Origin: Methanothermococcus sp. SCGC AD-155-E23
GTDB taxonomy: Archaea; AGJL01; Methanococci; Methanococcales; Methanococcaceae
Direction of reading: 5' to 3'
Length of the DNA: 42,729 nucleotides
Assembly (NCBI GenBank): GCA_019561615.1
Contig: JAHEQA010000026.1
Coordinates: 1-42,729, forward strand
Under the pieces are notes generated by a model that ran no database searches, was not told the DNA's origin, and saw nothing but the letters and a program-made list of their open reading frames with translations. This document shows positions 23,784 through 32,544 of the stretch, in pieces. Position 1 is the stretch's first letter, and every line of letters begins with the position of its first letter. The position numbers and the translations under genes are program-made.

Positions 23784-24899
23784 TTACAAAAGGGAGTAGA
23801 GTATAGAGGCCAGTACCAGTAACCATATAGTGATACTCATAGTGGTTAAACTCCTCTCGTTTATCAAATACTCCATATACCTGGAGATAGTCTCTGTTAC
23901 CTTACTGTTGGTTTTTAGATCCCTCACTATCTCGGGGATGGCATTCCATATGTGGAATCCATCCAGGGGTAGGGCAGGTAGGAGGTTGAAGAAACCTAGT
24001 AGTAGATTCAATACCCCTGTCCAGAAGAGGATCTCCAATATAAATACTAGGGGTTTAGAGGGCTCCACAACAATCCCTATTTTCCCCTCTGGAGATGTGG
24101 TCAACTTAAAGGTTTTCAACTCATTCCCCCTAAGAACTGTAACGGTAATATCCTCTTCTGGTCTAATTTCCTTTACCACCTCCTGGAAATCTGAGAGGGA
24201 GTTAATCCTCTTACCCTTGATGGAGTGTATTACATCCCCCTCCATAAGGACTCCACTGGCTGGAAAGTCTTCAAGTACCTTTGTAACAGTTAGGGAGGAT
24301 GGGATACTAAGTACATAGGGGGTTATTAGAAGTACAAGGAGGAAGACAAGGATATTTACTACAGGGCCTGCAGAGGCCACAGCACCCCTTACCTTCCTAC
24401 TGGCTTTTTTAAAATCCTCCCCTATCTCCACAAAGGCTCCAAGGGGGATACCTAGGAGGAGTATCAATCCTGTACTTTTTATTCTGAGATTGAAGGATCT
24501 GGCTATGATACCGTGGGCCAATTCATGAAGTGTAATGCCTAAAATAAGTGCTACAATTCCAGGGATCCAGGGGATAACATCTCCAAAGAGAAAGATAATA
24601 GGCTTTGAACTCTCCTTAGGTATTGAACCACTGAATAGACCTAGTGTAGAGTTTATAAAGGTATAAAAGGTAAGGATACTAATCACTATAGCCACAGGTA
24701 TGAATAGGTATCCCACCTTCTGCCAGAACTTATACCTACCTATTTTGTCTATCACCTTCAAACCCCAGGAGGTCCTTAGTATTCCCAGCATTCCATAGTA
24801 TATCTTTAAGCCCTTCTCATCCCCTTTTTCCCTTCTGTAGTAGATACTTAGTATCATCCATATTATGAGAAGTATCATAATGACAGTTGTTGACGTCAT
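23784..24899 (-). CDS. Site-2 protease family (M50) membrane metalloprotease with PDZ domain
   Basis: The 371-residue intramembrane protease has the zinc-binding HELAH (residues 125-129) and the third ligand in NLLPALPLDG (305-314, D313). The PDZ domain between them (about 205-280) carries FPASGVLMEGDVIHSIKGK. About six membrane segments surround the active site. Such enzymes cleave membrane-embedded regulators or signal peptides; the substrate here is not indicated. It precedes rnp3 and is divergent from the helicase gene. Confidence 0.9.
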   Translation of the reverse strand: MTSTTVIMILLIIWMILSIYYRREKGDEKGLKIYYGMLGILRTSWGLKVIDKIGRYKFWQKVGYLFIPVAIVISILTFYTFINSTLGLFSGSIPKESSKPIIFLFGDVIPWIPGIVALILGITLHELAHGIIARSFNLRIKSTGLILLLGIPLGAFVEIGEDFKKASRKVRGAVASAGPVVNILVFLLVLLITPYVLSIPSSLTVTKVLEDFPASGVLMEGDVIHSIKGKRINSLSDFQEVVKEIRPEEDITVTVLRGNELKTFKLTTSPEGKIGIVVEPSKPLVFILEILFWTGVLNLLLGFFNLLPALPLDGFHIWNAIPEIVRDLKTNSKVTETISRYMEYLINERSLTTMSITIWLLVLASILYSLL

Positions 24900-24957
24900 A
24901 GTTCCACCTGTAGATGGATATAAAAATTAGAGTATTTTATCAATTTTGGTGATCTAG

Positions 24958-26973
24958 ATGGATGTCTCACTGGAGGATTTTAGAGCCTTCTATAGGTTGA
25001 AGTTTCCCTATGAGAGGATAAGACCTCAACAGATTAAGATGATGGAGAAGATATTTCACTCTATTAAAAATAGAAGAAATCTTATCGTGGAGGCTCCAAC
25101 AGGTGTGGGAAAGACCCTCTCCTATCTCCTCCCAGCCATATACTTTGCAGAGAAGGGTAAGAGGGTCATCATACTTACAGAGACCATAGATCAGCAGGAG
25201 AGGATACTTGAGGAGTTAAATGCACTAAGGCCCAACTTGAAGATCTCCTTTATAATGGGAAAGAACAACTTCATATGTAAGGCTAAGGGTAGTAAGGCAG
25301 ATGGGCTTTTCTGTAAGTTAAATAGAAGGTGCTTTCATAGGCCCAACAGGAGAAGAAGGTGTATATGTGGGACAGAGAAGAAAGCTGTGAAGATAGGGGA
25401 GGATATAAAGTACTTCTGCCCCTTCTGTATCTGCGACTATCAAAGATCTAAGATAGAGTGTCTAGAGGGGGACATCCTCGTTATGAACTACAGCATCTTC
25501 TACCATTTAAAGGAGGAGATCGATGTAAACAGGAAGACCGAGGTTATCATCTGTGACGAGGCCCATAAACTTGAGAGGAGTATTAGGAACTCTGCCACCA
25601 TAGAGATAAATCCTGAGGTGGCACTTCGTAGGCTGAGGGCTATGGCCTATCACTTTGCCCCCGCCCCTGTGAAGAAGTACCTGGCTAGACTTAGGGAAAG
25701 GTATCCAAAGTTAGATGAGAATAATCTAGAGAGATATGAGAAGGAATTCTGGGATATAGTACATAACTATCTATCAAGACGTGTAGATATTGAGGGATGT
25801 AAGGATGCCCTCCTCTACTACGGAGATATGATACTGGAGATACCTGAGGGAAAGAGGATAATACTTGGAACCCTACTTGACGGCTACTATCAGATTAGAG
25901 ATATAAGGGATAGGATCCTCTCCTTTGAGGAGAATAAGGAGCTGGGGAGGGAGGAGTTGAGATTCAAGGTTGACAACGAAGCCCTGATCTACCTGGAGTA
26001 CCACTACGTCTCCCAGAAGAAGTTGCCAGATATGTCCCTAACTGAGTTCCTAGATAGGGTAAAGAACCTGGAGGTCATAGATGACAACTTTGTAATATAC
26101 AGAAGTGGAAAGAGTCTGTTATGTGTACCTGTACTTGTCTCCTCCTACCTTAAAAGACTCTACGACGATGGAACGGTAATACACTGCTCCGCCACCATAG
26201 GTAATCTGAAGATCCATGGACTTAAAACTGGGGTGGAGTCCTTCGATCCCCTAATTCTAGACAGCCCCTTTCCCAAGGATAGAAGGAAGATAATCTCCTT
26301 GATAGATGGGGTAAATATGAAGTATGGGGGAGACTGGGATTTAAAAAGGGAGAGGGCAAATGAGAATATATTTAAAATCTTAAGGTCTGCAGAGGCAAAC
26401 ACCCTGGTACTCTTTAGAAGTTTTGAGGACCTTGCAAGTGCCTACAACTACCTTCGAGATAGGGCCTCGGAATTAAAGAAGAAGATATTCTGCTATCATC
26501 CAGATATGGATGGAAGGGAGGCAAACCTACTAAAGGAGCGTTTCAAGAGGGAGGGAGGAGTACTTCTGGCAACTGGTAGATTTGCAGAGGGGGTGGATAT
26601 TCCAGGGGAGGCCCTCACCATGGTGATAATAGACAGTTTACCCTTCCCAGTACCTACCCCACTACTTAACAGGGAACAGAGGTTGTTAAAAGAGAGGTTA
26701 CTGAGGAAGGGAGTGGATCCTAGAAGTGCCCACTGGAAGTCCTTCCTAATGACTTCATTTCACATCATGGCCAGTACAGTTATACAGATGATAGGGAGAC
26801 TTATCAGGACCGAGAGGGATTACGGTGTTGTAGTTATTCAGGACAGGAGGTTTTATCAGTGGGTGGGAGAGGAGATGAGAAAGAGAGGATATTTAAAAGA
26901 TGACTATACACCCATGAGTTTAAGGAGAGCCCTTGAGTATATCCCCAGATTTCTAAGTAGATTTAGAAATTAA
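24958..26973 (+). CDS. XPD/Rad3-like superfamily 2 DNA helicase with Fe-S cluster region
   Basis: The 671-residue helicase has Walker A APTGVGKT (residues 46-53), DEAH (200-203) and the C-terminal motifs LFRSFEDLA, VLLATGRFAEGVDIPGEA and QMIGRLIRTERDYG. Between motifs I and II lies the Fe-S region, with nine cysteines (107, 119, 125, 135, 137, 154, 157, 159, 168) where XPD needs four. The extra ones could form a second metal site. Such enzymes unwind DNA 5'-3' in repair or related processes. A perfect anti-16S sequence, GGTGATC, precedes the ATG. It is a single-gene unit, divergent from the site-2 protease gene. Confidence 0.9.
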   Translation: MDVSLEDFRAFYRLKFPYERIRPQQIKMMEKIFHSIKNRRNLIVEAPTGVGKTLSYLLPAIYFAEKGKRVIILTETIDQQERILEELNALRPNLKISFIMGKNNFICKAKGSKADGLFCKLNRRCFHRPNRRRRCICGTEKKAVKIGEDIKYFCPFCICDYQRSKIECLEGDILVMNYSIFYHLKEEIDVNRKTEVIICDEAHKLERSIRNSATIEINPEVALRRLRAMAYHFAPAPVKKYLARLRERYPKLDENNLERYEKEFWDIVHNYLSRRVDIEGCKDALLYYGDMILEIPEGKRIILGTLLDGYYQIRDIRDRILSFEENKELGREELRFKVDNEALIYLEYHYVSQKKLPDMSLTEFLDRVKNLEVIDDNFVIYRSGKSLLCVPVLVSSYLKRLYDDGTVIHCSATIGNLKIHGLKTGVESFDPLILDSPFPKDRRKIISLIDGVNMKYGGDWDLKRERANENIFKILRSAEANTLVLFRSFEDLASAYNYLRDRASELKKKIFCYHPDMDGREANLLKERFKREGGVLLATGRFAEGVDIPGEALTMVIIDSLPFPVPTPLLNREQRLLKERLLRKGVDPRSAHWKSFLMTSFHIMASTVIQMIGRLIRTERDYGVVVIQDRRFYQWVGEEMRKRGYLKDDYTPMSLRRALEYIPRFLSRFRN

Positions 26974-26979
26974 AATAAC

Positions 26980-26987
26980 TTTATATA
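26980..26987 (+). promoter_or_regulatory. TATA box for the CBS/marker-7 gene set
   Basis: TTTATATA lies 53 bp before the ATG of the CBS protein, predicting a start near 27011. It is the only good box upstream of the run of same-strand genes that follows. Confidence 0.65.
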
Positions 26988-27032
26988 TCATTCTAGTTAT
27001 AATCAAAGATACCATTCAACACGGTGTTAGAT

Positions 27033-27989
27033 ATGCTGTTTAAAAAACTATCTACTGTGGAGAGGGTTTACAATATTGGATTGGAGGAGAGTTCCCTATT
27101 TAGTATATTTGATCACATCACCCTCTTTGTGAAGGAGGCAGAGGAGGATCTTATAAAACTTTACGATTTAAGGGTGTTGGAGAAGATACCTGTAAAGGAG
27201 ATAATGACTAGGGATATTATAACCATCAATAAAAATGAGAGTATTGACAAGTTAAGGGAGTATATTGAGAAGTACAGGCATATGGGTTATCCAGTTGTAG
27301 ATGACGAGGGAAGGCTAGTTGGAGTAGTTACATTCAGAGATCTGGAGAAAGGTGGGAATAAAAAGACCATTGAGGATATAATGACTCCAAGGGATAAGCT
27401 AATATTTATATCTCCTGAGACCTCTGCATCGGAGTCTCAGAAGATCATGGCAAGAAACGATATTGGAAGGCTGCTGGTGTTAGATGAGAAGGGGGAACTT
27501 ATAGGTATAGTAAGTAGGGGGGACATTGTAAGAACCTACAAGATATACAGTAAAGGTGCTGCAAAGATCCAGACATGTTCAAGGATTTCCAACTTCTACT
27601 TCTATGACAGGAATAAAGAGGAAAAGTTAAAGAACCTTGTAGACGATCTCATTATGTTACTTGGGGGGAGGGACTACATCATCTCTGAGAAGGAGGATTA
27701 TATAGAAGTATTAACCAAGGACTGGGAGCCTCTAGTTAAGATCATGATGTCAAGGGGTAGTATAGACCATATATCTATTACCACCAAGACCATCAATATC
27801 CTTGAGATGGATATTATAAGGGAGATCTTAAAGAAGATAGATGAGTACGCCTTTGAGGAGATAGTGCTAACTGATCACATCACCCTTATAGACGAGAAGT
27901 CCTCTATCCAGAGGGTTATTACCGACGTTACACTTTTCAACGACAGTAACAAGACCTTTGGAACTGTCACTATCAGATCTGACTTCTAA
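27033..27989 (+). CDS. Tandem CBS-domain protein with unknown C-terminal domain
   Basis: The 318-residue protein has two CBS domains starting at IMTRDII (about residue 53) and IMTPRDK (about 115), each with the usual GYPVVDDEGRLVGVVT-type core; these normally bind adenine nucleotides. The last about 130 residues form a conserved-looking alpha/beta region I cannot name. ATG 27033 is chosen over GTG 27024 because GGTGTT sits just upstream. It lies 14 bp before the marker 7 gene, so an ATP/AMP-sensing role in methanogenesis is a reasonable guess only. Confidence 0.85.
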   Translation: MLFKKLSTVERVYNIGLEESSLFSIFDHITLFVKEAEEDLIKLYDLRVLEKIPVKEIMTRDIITINKNESIDKLREYIEKYRHMGYPVVDDEGRLVGVVTFRDLEKGGNKKTIEDIMTPRDKLIFISPETSASESQKIMARNDIGRLLVLDEKGELIGIVSRGDIVRTYKIYSKGAAKIQTCSRISNFYFYDRNKEEKLKNLVDDLIMLLGGRDYIISEKEDYIEVLTKDWEPLVKIMMSRGSIDHISITTKTINILEMDIIREILKKIDEYAFEEIVLTDHITLIDEKSSIQRVITDVTLFNDSNKTFGTVTIRSDF

Positions 27990-28003
27990 GACAGGTGAAG
28001 GAG

Positions 28004-28903
28004 ATGTACGAGATCGTTAGATATGAGGGAGGGGTCTATAGGAACAACATATTAAAGGAGTGGATTGAAGATGTTGGAGGGTTTGTAATCCAGGAGCATG
28101 TGATGCAATTGGATGTGTATATGACTGTGGCACTGCCTAGAAGTGAGTTGGAGAACTTCAAGAGGGAGGCAAAGAAGTACAAGGGTAAGGTAATTGAGAC
28201 ACCACTGGCAGGGATCGAGATAGCTGTTGTGGCTCCAAGTCTATCTAGACACCACCTACCCCATACAGCCTGTGATATAGCTGAGTACCTTAGGAGATAC
28301 GGGGCAAAATCTAACATGATAGGACTTGCCCACGGGGTAGGTAAGGATATAAGTAGTATTAAGGAGAGGGAGAAGAGGCTTATAGAGGAGCACGACCTTG
28401 CAGTCTACGTAATGGGTAACTTTGAAAGTTGTATTAAGGATAAGGTACACCTCTTTGATGTAGACATTCCTGTGGTAGTAACTGGAGGGCCTGAGAAGGT
28501 GGATATCCCCTATCCCTACGTGGGAAACCTTGGAAGGAGGCTACATAGGTTGAGGCACAGTGAGGAGAGGCAGGCCTTAAAGAGGATGGTGGAGGAGATT
28601 ACAAAGTTGATCAACAGGAGGAAGGAGGAGCTCTCTTACGACCCACCTGTAGTACCTCCAGTTGTACTTAAGGATATCCTGGAGAAGAATGTAGAGGAGA
28701 TATACGGTGTTCTCTCCCCAATGCCCATAGTTACACAGTTAGACGGTTTAAGGGTAAAGTTGGACTACGACACCTATCACGAGAAGATAGAGAAGGTTAA
28801 AGTTGGAAAGTATCTTCTCAAGGATATAGCAGAGGTTAGAAGATCCTACATGAAAAACTATATTTTAATTAAGATAAGGCCCACATCTGAGGTTGTAGGA
28901 TAA
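28004..28903 (+). CDS. mmp7: Methanogenesis marker protein 7
   Basis: The 299-residue protein begins MYEIVRYEGGVYRNNILKEW and has FVIQEHVMQLDVYMT, APSLSRHHLPHTACDIAEYL, GNFESCIKDK and VVTGGPEKVDIPYPYVG. I recognise these as marker protein 7, found in methanogens and co-purified with the ATP-dependent system that activates methyl-coenzyme M reductase (with McrC and other markers). ATG 28004 is chosen because GGTG sits six bases upstream; the GTG at 27995 overlaps that site. Three small unrecognised genes follow. The assignment is from memory of the family, without a search. Confidence 0.72.
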   Translation: MYEIVRYEGGVYRNNILKEWIEDVGGFVIQEHVMQLDVYMTVALPRSELENFKREAKKYKGKVIETPLAGIEIAVVAPSLSRHHLPHTACDIAEYLRRYGAKSNMIGLAHGVGKDISSIKEREKRLIEEHDLAVYVMGNFESCIKDKVHLFDVDIPVVVTGGPEKVDIPYPYVGNLGRRLHRLRHSEERQALKRMVEEITKLINRRKEELSYDPPVVPPVVLKDILEKNVEEIYGVLSPMPIVTQLDGLRVKLDYDTYHEKIEKVKVGKYLLKDIAEVRRSYMKNYILIKIRPTSEVVG

Positions 28904-28920
28904 ATATTTTTTGGGATACT

Positions 28921-29328
28921 ATGGAGAGGGGTACAGTGGAGATGGTAATCCCACCTGGGATTCCACAGTCTGTCATATACAGGGTTATGGAGATCTGTGG
29001 GGTGGAATACCAGGTAAAAAAAGATCCTATACTGGACAGGGAGTACCCTGTTCTATCTGGATATCCAGAACAGATAGAGGAGGCCAAAAGATATCTAAAG
29101 TTATTCACAGAGGCTAAACTGGCACTTAGGGATATTGCAACACTGGCAAGGAGGTATAAAACTGTGGCCAAGGTGTATACAGAGGATGAGGAGTTAAGTC
29201 ATATCCTAAGTATAGTTTACCAGGATATGGCAAATAAGAAGTGGATAGAGATATGTAGGGAGAGACCCTCTGATGGAGAGTACGAGACCCTGAAGATCTG
29301 TGGAAAAAAGGTATTTGTATACGTTTAA
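28921..29328 (+). CDS. Small conserved-looking methanogen protein downstream of marker 7
   Basis: The 135-residue soluble protein has alternating helices and strands and opens with TVEMVIPPGIPQSVIYRVME; it ends with a strand-rich segment, TLKICGKKVFVYV. I cannot assign a family. Several methanogenesis marker proteins are of this size and lie next to marker 7, so one of them is possible. It starts 17 bp after mmp7 and the next gene starts 8 bp after it, so it is part of the same unit. Confidence 0.65.
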   Translation: MERGTVEMVIPPGIPQSVIYRVMEICGVEYQVKKDPILDREYPVLSGYPEQIEEAKRYLKLFTEAKLALRDIATLARRYKTVAKVYTEDEELSHILSIVYQDMANKKWIEICRERPSDGEYETLKICGKKVFVYV

Positions 29329-29336
29329 GTGAGAGT

Positions 29337-29582
29337 ATGCACTACTCTACACTGAAGTTGAAGTTGGAGAGGGAAAGGATAGTGATAGATAAGGGCTCCT
29401 TGAAAACAAAGAGGAAATTTGCCTTTCTACTTGAGGAGGGGGATGTCCTCCTGAAAGATAGGGATAAGTTGCAAGTTCACGAGGAAGTTGAGGTAGTGGT
29501 TCACTACACCTTCACCCAGGAGGGTAAGAGACCTAAGGAGACCGTTGAAATACATAAAATTAAGGAGATAGTTAAGAGGTAA
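29337..29582 (+). CDS. Small soluble protein of unknown function
   Basis: The 81-residue protein is strongly charged (Lys and Glu rich) with predicted beta strands, and resembles a small OB- or SH3-like barrel in pattern only. No family is recognised. GTGAGAGT precedes its ATG and it lies 8 bp after the 135-residue gene, supporting co-transcription with mmp7. Confidence 0.6.
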   Translation: MHYSTLKLKLERERIVIDKGSLKTKRKFAFLLEEGDVLLKDRDKLQVHEEVEVVVHYTFTQEGKRPKETVEIHKIKEIVKR

Positions 29583-29604
29583 CCTCACTTTTTTAGGTGT
29601 TTCT

Positions 29605-29886
29605 ATGGATATAGAGGGAAAGTGTGCTATAATTCATACCCTCGGGGGTATAGTCTTTGGAATACTTGCCAACTACGTGTATAACTTAGGTTTTGGTATA
29701 TTCAGTGGGGTTGTAACTTTGATCTTTCTAACTGTTGGACTCCTAATAGTGGGCCATGCCACAGCCCTAATACTAGGTAGGGATAGTTTAAATCAGAAGC
29801 AGTGGTTTGGATGTGGAGTACTACCCTATTTTTTTACCGCTATAGTCTTCTGGATATTAGCTTACAACGGGGTATTCTTCTGGTGA
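29605..29886 (+). CDS. Small three-helix membrane protein
   Basis: The 93-residue protein has membrane helices at about residues 9-28, 30-57 and 68-90 with short loops and a histidine (VGHATALIL) in the second helix. GGTGTTTCT precedes the ATG. It is 4 bp upstream of cbiL and 22 bp after the 81-residue gene. I recognise no family with confidence; the methanogen gene context is the only hint. Confidence 0.62.
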   Translation: MDIEGKCAIIHTLGGIVFGILANYVYNLGFGIFSGVVTLIFLTVGLLIVGHATALILGRDSLNQKQWFGCGVLPYFFTAIVFWILAYNGVFFW

Positions 29887-29890
29887 TGGA

Positions 29891-30580
29891 ATGGTGGAGA
29901 AGGTTTACGGTGTGGGAGTAGGACCTGGAGATAGGGAGCTGTTAACCTTGAAGGCTTTAAAGGTGTTAAAAAAAGTGGAGAAGATATTTGTCCCAGTATC
30001 CAGGGAGGGTAAGCCCTCATTGGCCTACGAGGTTGTGAAGGATATTGTAGAGGGAAAACCTGTAGAGGAGTTACTATTCCCCATGATAAGGGATAAGGAG
30101 CGTTTAAAGGAATACTATCAGAGGGCTTTTGAGAGGGTTAAAAATAGCCAGGGGGAGGTGGCTGTGATTACCCTGGGAGATCCCACCCTCTACAGCACCT
30201 TCTCCTACCTCTGGAAACTCTTAAAGAAGAACAACATACCAGTGGAGATTGTAAATGGAATACCCTCTCCCTTTGCATGTGCAGGTAAGTTAAATATGCC
30301 CCTTGTTGAAGGGGGGGAGAAGTTGGCTATACTACCTAGGGGTGAGGGCCTGGAGAAGTATTTGGAGGAATTTGACACCATCGTGGTGATGAAGACAAAG
30401 AGGTTAGGGGAGATATTAAAGAGGGTATTAAGGGGGAAGAGTGACAGTTACTTAATAGGGATAGTTAGTAAAGGTTTTTGGAGGGATGAAAAAATACAGT
30501 TGGGAAGGGTTGAGGAGATAGACTTTGAGGATGTTAACCACTACCTCTCCCTAGCTATAATTAAGAGGATAAAGAGATAG
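29891..30580 (+). CDS. cbiL: Cobalt-factor II C20-methyltransferase
   Basis: The enzyme methylates C20 of cobalt-factor II (precorrin-2 in the aerobic route) with S-adenosylmethionine in corrinoid synthesis. The 229-residue protein has the tetrapyrrole methylase motifs YGVGVGPGDRELLTLKA (residues 6-22), VAVITLGDPTLYSTF (about 90-104) and VNGIPSPFACAGKLNMPL. The GDPTLYST form points to CbiL/CobI rather than other family members. GGTGATGGA precedes the ATG. Corrinoid supports CdhDE and the methyltransferase of methanogenesis. Confidence 0.9.
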   Translation: MVEKVYGVGVGPGDRELLTLKALKVLKKVEKIFVPVSREGKPSLAYEVVKDIVEGKPVEELLFPMIRDKERLKEYYQRAFERVKNSQGEVAVITLGDPTLYSTFSYLWKLLKKNNIPVEIVNGIPSPFACAGKLNMPLVEGGEKLAILPRGEGLEKYLEEFDTIVVMKTKRLGEILKRVLRGKSDSYLIGIVSKGFWRDEKIQLGRVEEIDFEDVNHYLSLAIIKRIKR

Positions 30581-30587
30581 GGATGCT

Positions 30588-31541
30588 ATGAGGGTAAGGT
30601 GTGCAAAGTTATCCCATAGGAACAAGGTCTCAGAGGGGCTTGAGAGGTTCTCCAATATAGAGATAGCGGGCTATCACTTTAACAGAGGATACATAGGAGA
30701 TGATTACGACACCTTTATCTGGACCAAGGAGATATTGAACCCCTCTGAGATAAAGGTATGGGAGGAGACTATACTACAGGAGATGGAGAGGGGTAAGAAT
30801 ATCTACAACATGGCTAGGCTCTACAGAATAGCTGATAGAGAGGAACTTAGATCTACTGCAGAGGAGTACGGTGTTAAATACTTTGACTCCTCAGATCCCC
30901 AGGCCTTCCAGAGGTATGAATATTACGCCAGGTTAGGTTTGGAGGGTATAGAGGGAAAGGTAATAACTGTAATGGGTACTGGAAGGAGAAGTGGTAAATT
31001 TACAACCTCCCTTGTTTTAAAGAGGGAGCTTAGTAGATACCTAGATGTAGGCTGTGTGGGTACTGAACCTCACTCAAAACTTTGCAACATGGAGGAGATG
31101 GTGATCCCCCAAGTTATACCTCTTTGTCATGTTCCCTCTACCATCTTCGGTGCCATTAAGAAGGTAGATTTAATGGGCAGGGATGTAATAGTGGTTTCAA
31201 GTCAAACTGGAATATTTTCCAACCCACTGGAGGTGGGAACTGGTAGAGGAGGAGGTGTTGTAAGTCTCTCTATCCTCTACGGTTCAAAACCAGATTACAT
31301 CCTCCTCGCCTCTGATACCTTAAATATAGAGGAGATAGAGCGTCATATAAAGGTTTTAGAGTCCCTAAGTAATGTGAAGGTTGTAGGAGTTACCATAAAT
31401 GGAAGAAAATTTAAAAACTTAGGGGAGAGATACAGGGAGTTGTTGAACAGGATCTCCAGAAGGTTGAATGTTCCAGTTAGTGACGTGGTAAGGGGAATAT
31501 ATCTTGAGGAGTTTATAGAACATATCTGTAACATCTTATAA
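30588..31541 (+). CDS. DUF1611-like P-loop protein
   Basis: The 317-residue protein has an N-terminal domain (about 1-120) and a C-terminal P-loop domain with G130-TGRRSGKFTT-S141 and a later VSSQTGIFSNPLEVGTGRGGG segment. The GxxxxGKxTT form matches DUF1611 C-terminal domains, which resemble small ATPases and may act as ligases or kinases. It follows cbiL by 7 bp, which hints at a cofactor-related role, and precedes the second sugar locus by 10 bp. Confidence 0.65.
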   Translation: MRVRCAKLSHRNKVSEGLERFSNIEIAGYHFNRGYIGDDYDTFIWTKEILNPSEIKVWEETILQEMERGKNIYNMARLYRIADREELRSTAEEYGVKYFDSSDPQAFQRYEYYARLGLEGIEGKVITVMGTGRRSGKFTTSLVLKRELSRYLDVGCVGTEPHSKLCNMEEMVIPQVIPLCHVPSTIFGAIKKVDLMGRDVIVVSSQTGIFSNPLEVGTGRGGGVVSLSILYGSKPDYILLASDTLNIEEIERHIKVLESLSNVKVVGVTINGRKFKNLGERYRELLNRISRRLNVPVSDVVRGIYLEEFIEHICNIL

Positions 31542-31551
31542 GAGGGTTCTG

Positions 31552-32532
31552 ATGAAGTACAAGAGAATACTGGTAACAGGAAGTGCAGGATTTATAGGGT
31601 TTCACCTATGTAGGAGAATACTGGAGAGATACAGTGACGTTGAGATCATAGGTATTGACAACATGAACAAATACTACAACCCTGTATTAAAAGAGATGAG
31701 AAATAACATCCTAAAAAAACATGAAAATTATACTTTTTTAAAGTTGGATTTTTCCCATTATGACAGATTAGTTGAGAATCTAAAAGATAGGGATATCGAT
31801 CTCATAGTCCATCTAGGAGCCCAACCTGGAGTGAGGTACTCCTTAAAAGATCCCTGGGCCTATGAGAGATCTAACCTCTTAGGCACCTTGAACATCTTTG
31901 AATTTGCAAGGAGATTCAACATAGACAAGGTGGTTTACGCCTCCTCCTCCTCAGTTTATGGTGGTAATAAGAAGATACCCTTCAGTGAGGATGACAGGAC
32001 AGATTACCCTATATCCCTCTACGCCGCAACGAAGAAGGCCAATGAACTTATGGCCTATACCTACCATCACCTCTACGGTATAGAGATGGTGGGGTTAAGG
32101 TTCTTCACAGTCTATGGGGAATGGGGAAGGCCAGATATGGCTTACTTTAAATTTGCCAAGAGTATCCTCCTGGGAAAACCCATAGATGTTTACAACTATG
32201 GAAAGATGGAAAGAGACTTTACTTATATCTCAGATGTTGTAGATGGGATAGTGTCCTCCATGGAGAGGAGTTTCAATTACGAGATATTCAACCTTGGGAA
32301 TTCAAAACCTGTAAAGCTGATGTACTTCATAGAGTTGTTGGAGAGGTATCTAGGCAAAACTGTGAAGAAGAACCTTCTACCTATGCAGGAGGGAGAGGTA
32401 GTAGTAACTTACGCAGACCTGAGAAAGAGTAGAGAGCTACTAGACTATAACCCTAAGGTATCCATTGAGGAGGGGCTTAGAAGGTTCTGCAACTGGTTTC
32501 TAGAAAATAAAGAGTGGATTTTGAAGTTGTAA
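31552..32532 (+). CDS. UDP-glucuronate 4-epimerase-type SDR enzyme
   Basis: The 326-residue extended SDR has GSAGFIG (residues 10-16), SSSSVYGGNKKIPFSEDD and the catalytic Y-A-A-T-K. The GRPDMAYFKF segment separates UDP-glucuronate 4-epimerases from UDP-glucose and dTDP-glucose enzymes. It should interconvert UDP-glucuronate and UDP-galacturonate. It is 12 bp before the asparagine synthase-like gene. The same two genes, followed by a glycosyltransferase, are adjacent in Methanocaldococcus jannaschii as I recall it, so this is a conserved glycan module. Confidence 0.85.
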   Translation: MKYKRILVTGSAGFIGFHLCRRILERYSDVEIIGIDNMNKYYNPVLKEMRNNILKKHENYTFLKLDFSHYDRLVENLKDRDIDLIVHLGAQPGVRYSLKDPWAYERSNLLGTLNIFEFARRFNIDKVVYASSSSVYGGNKKIPFSEDDRTDYPISLYAATKKANELMAYTYHHLYGIEMVGLRFFTVYGEWGRPDMAYFKFAKSILLGKPIDVYNYGKMERDFTYISDVVDGIVSSMERSFNYEIFNLGNSKPVKLMYFIELLERYLGKTVKKNLLPMQEGEVVVTYADLRKSRELLDYNPKVSIEEGLRRFCNWFLENKEWILKL

Positions 32533-32544
32533 AGGGAGATAGAG

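Noticed and set aside
23830-24318. Plus-strand frame opposite the site-2 protease
   Set aside because: It lies wholly inside the protease gene, and the protease has intact catalytic motifs in order.
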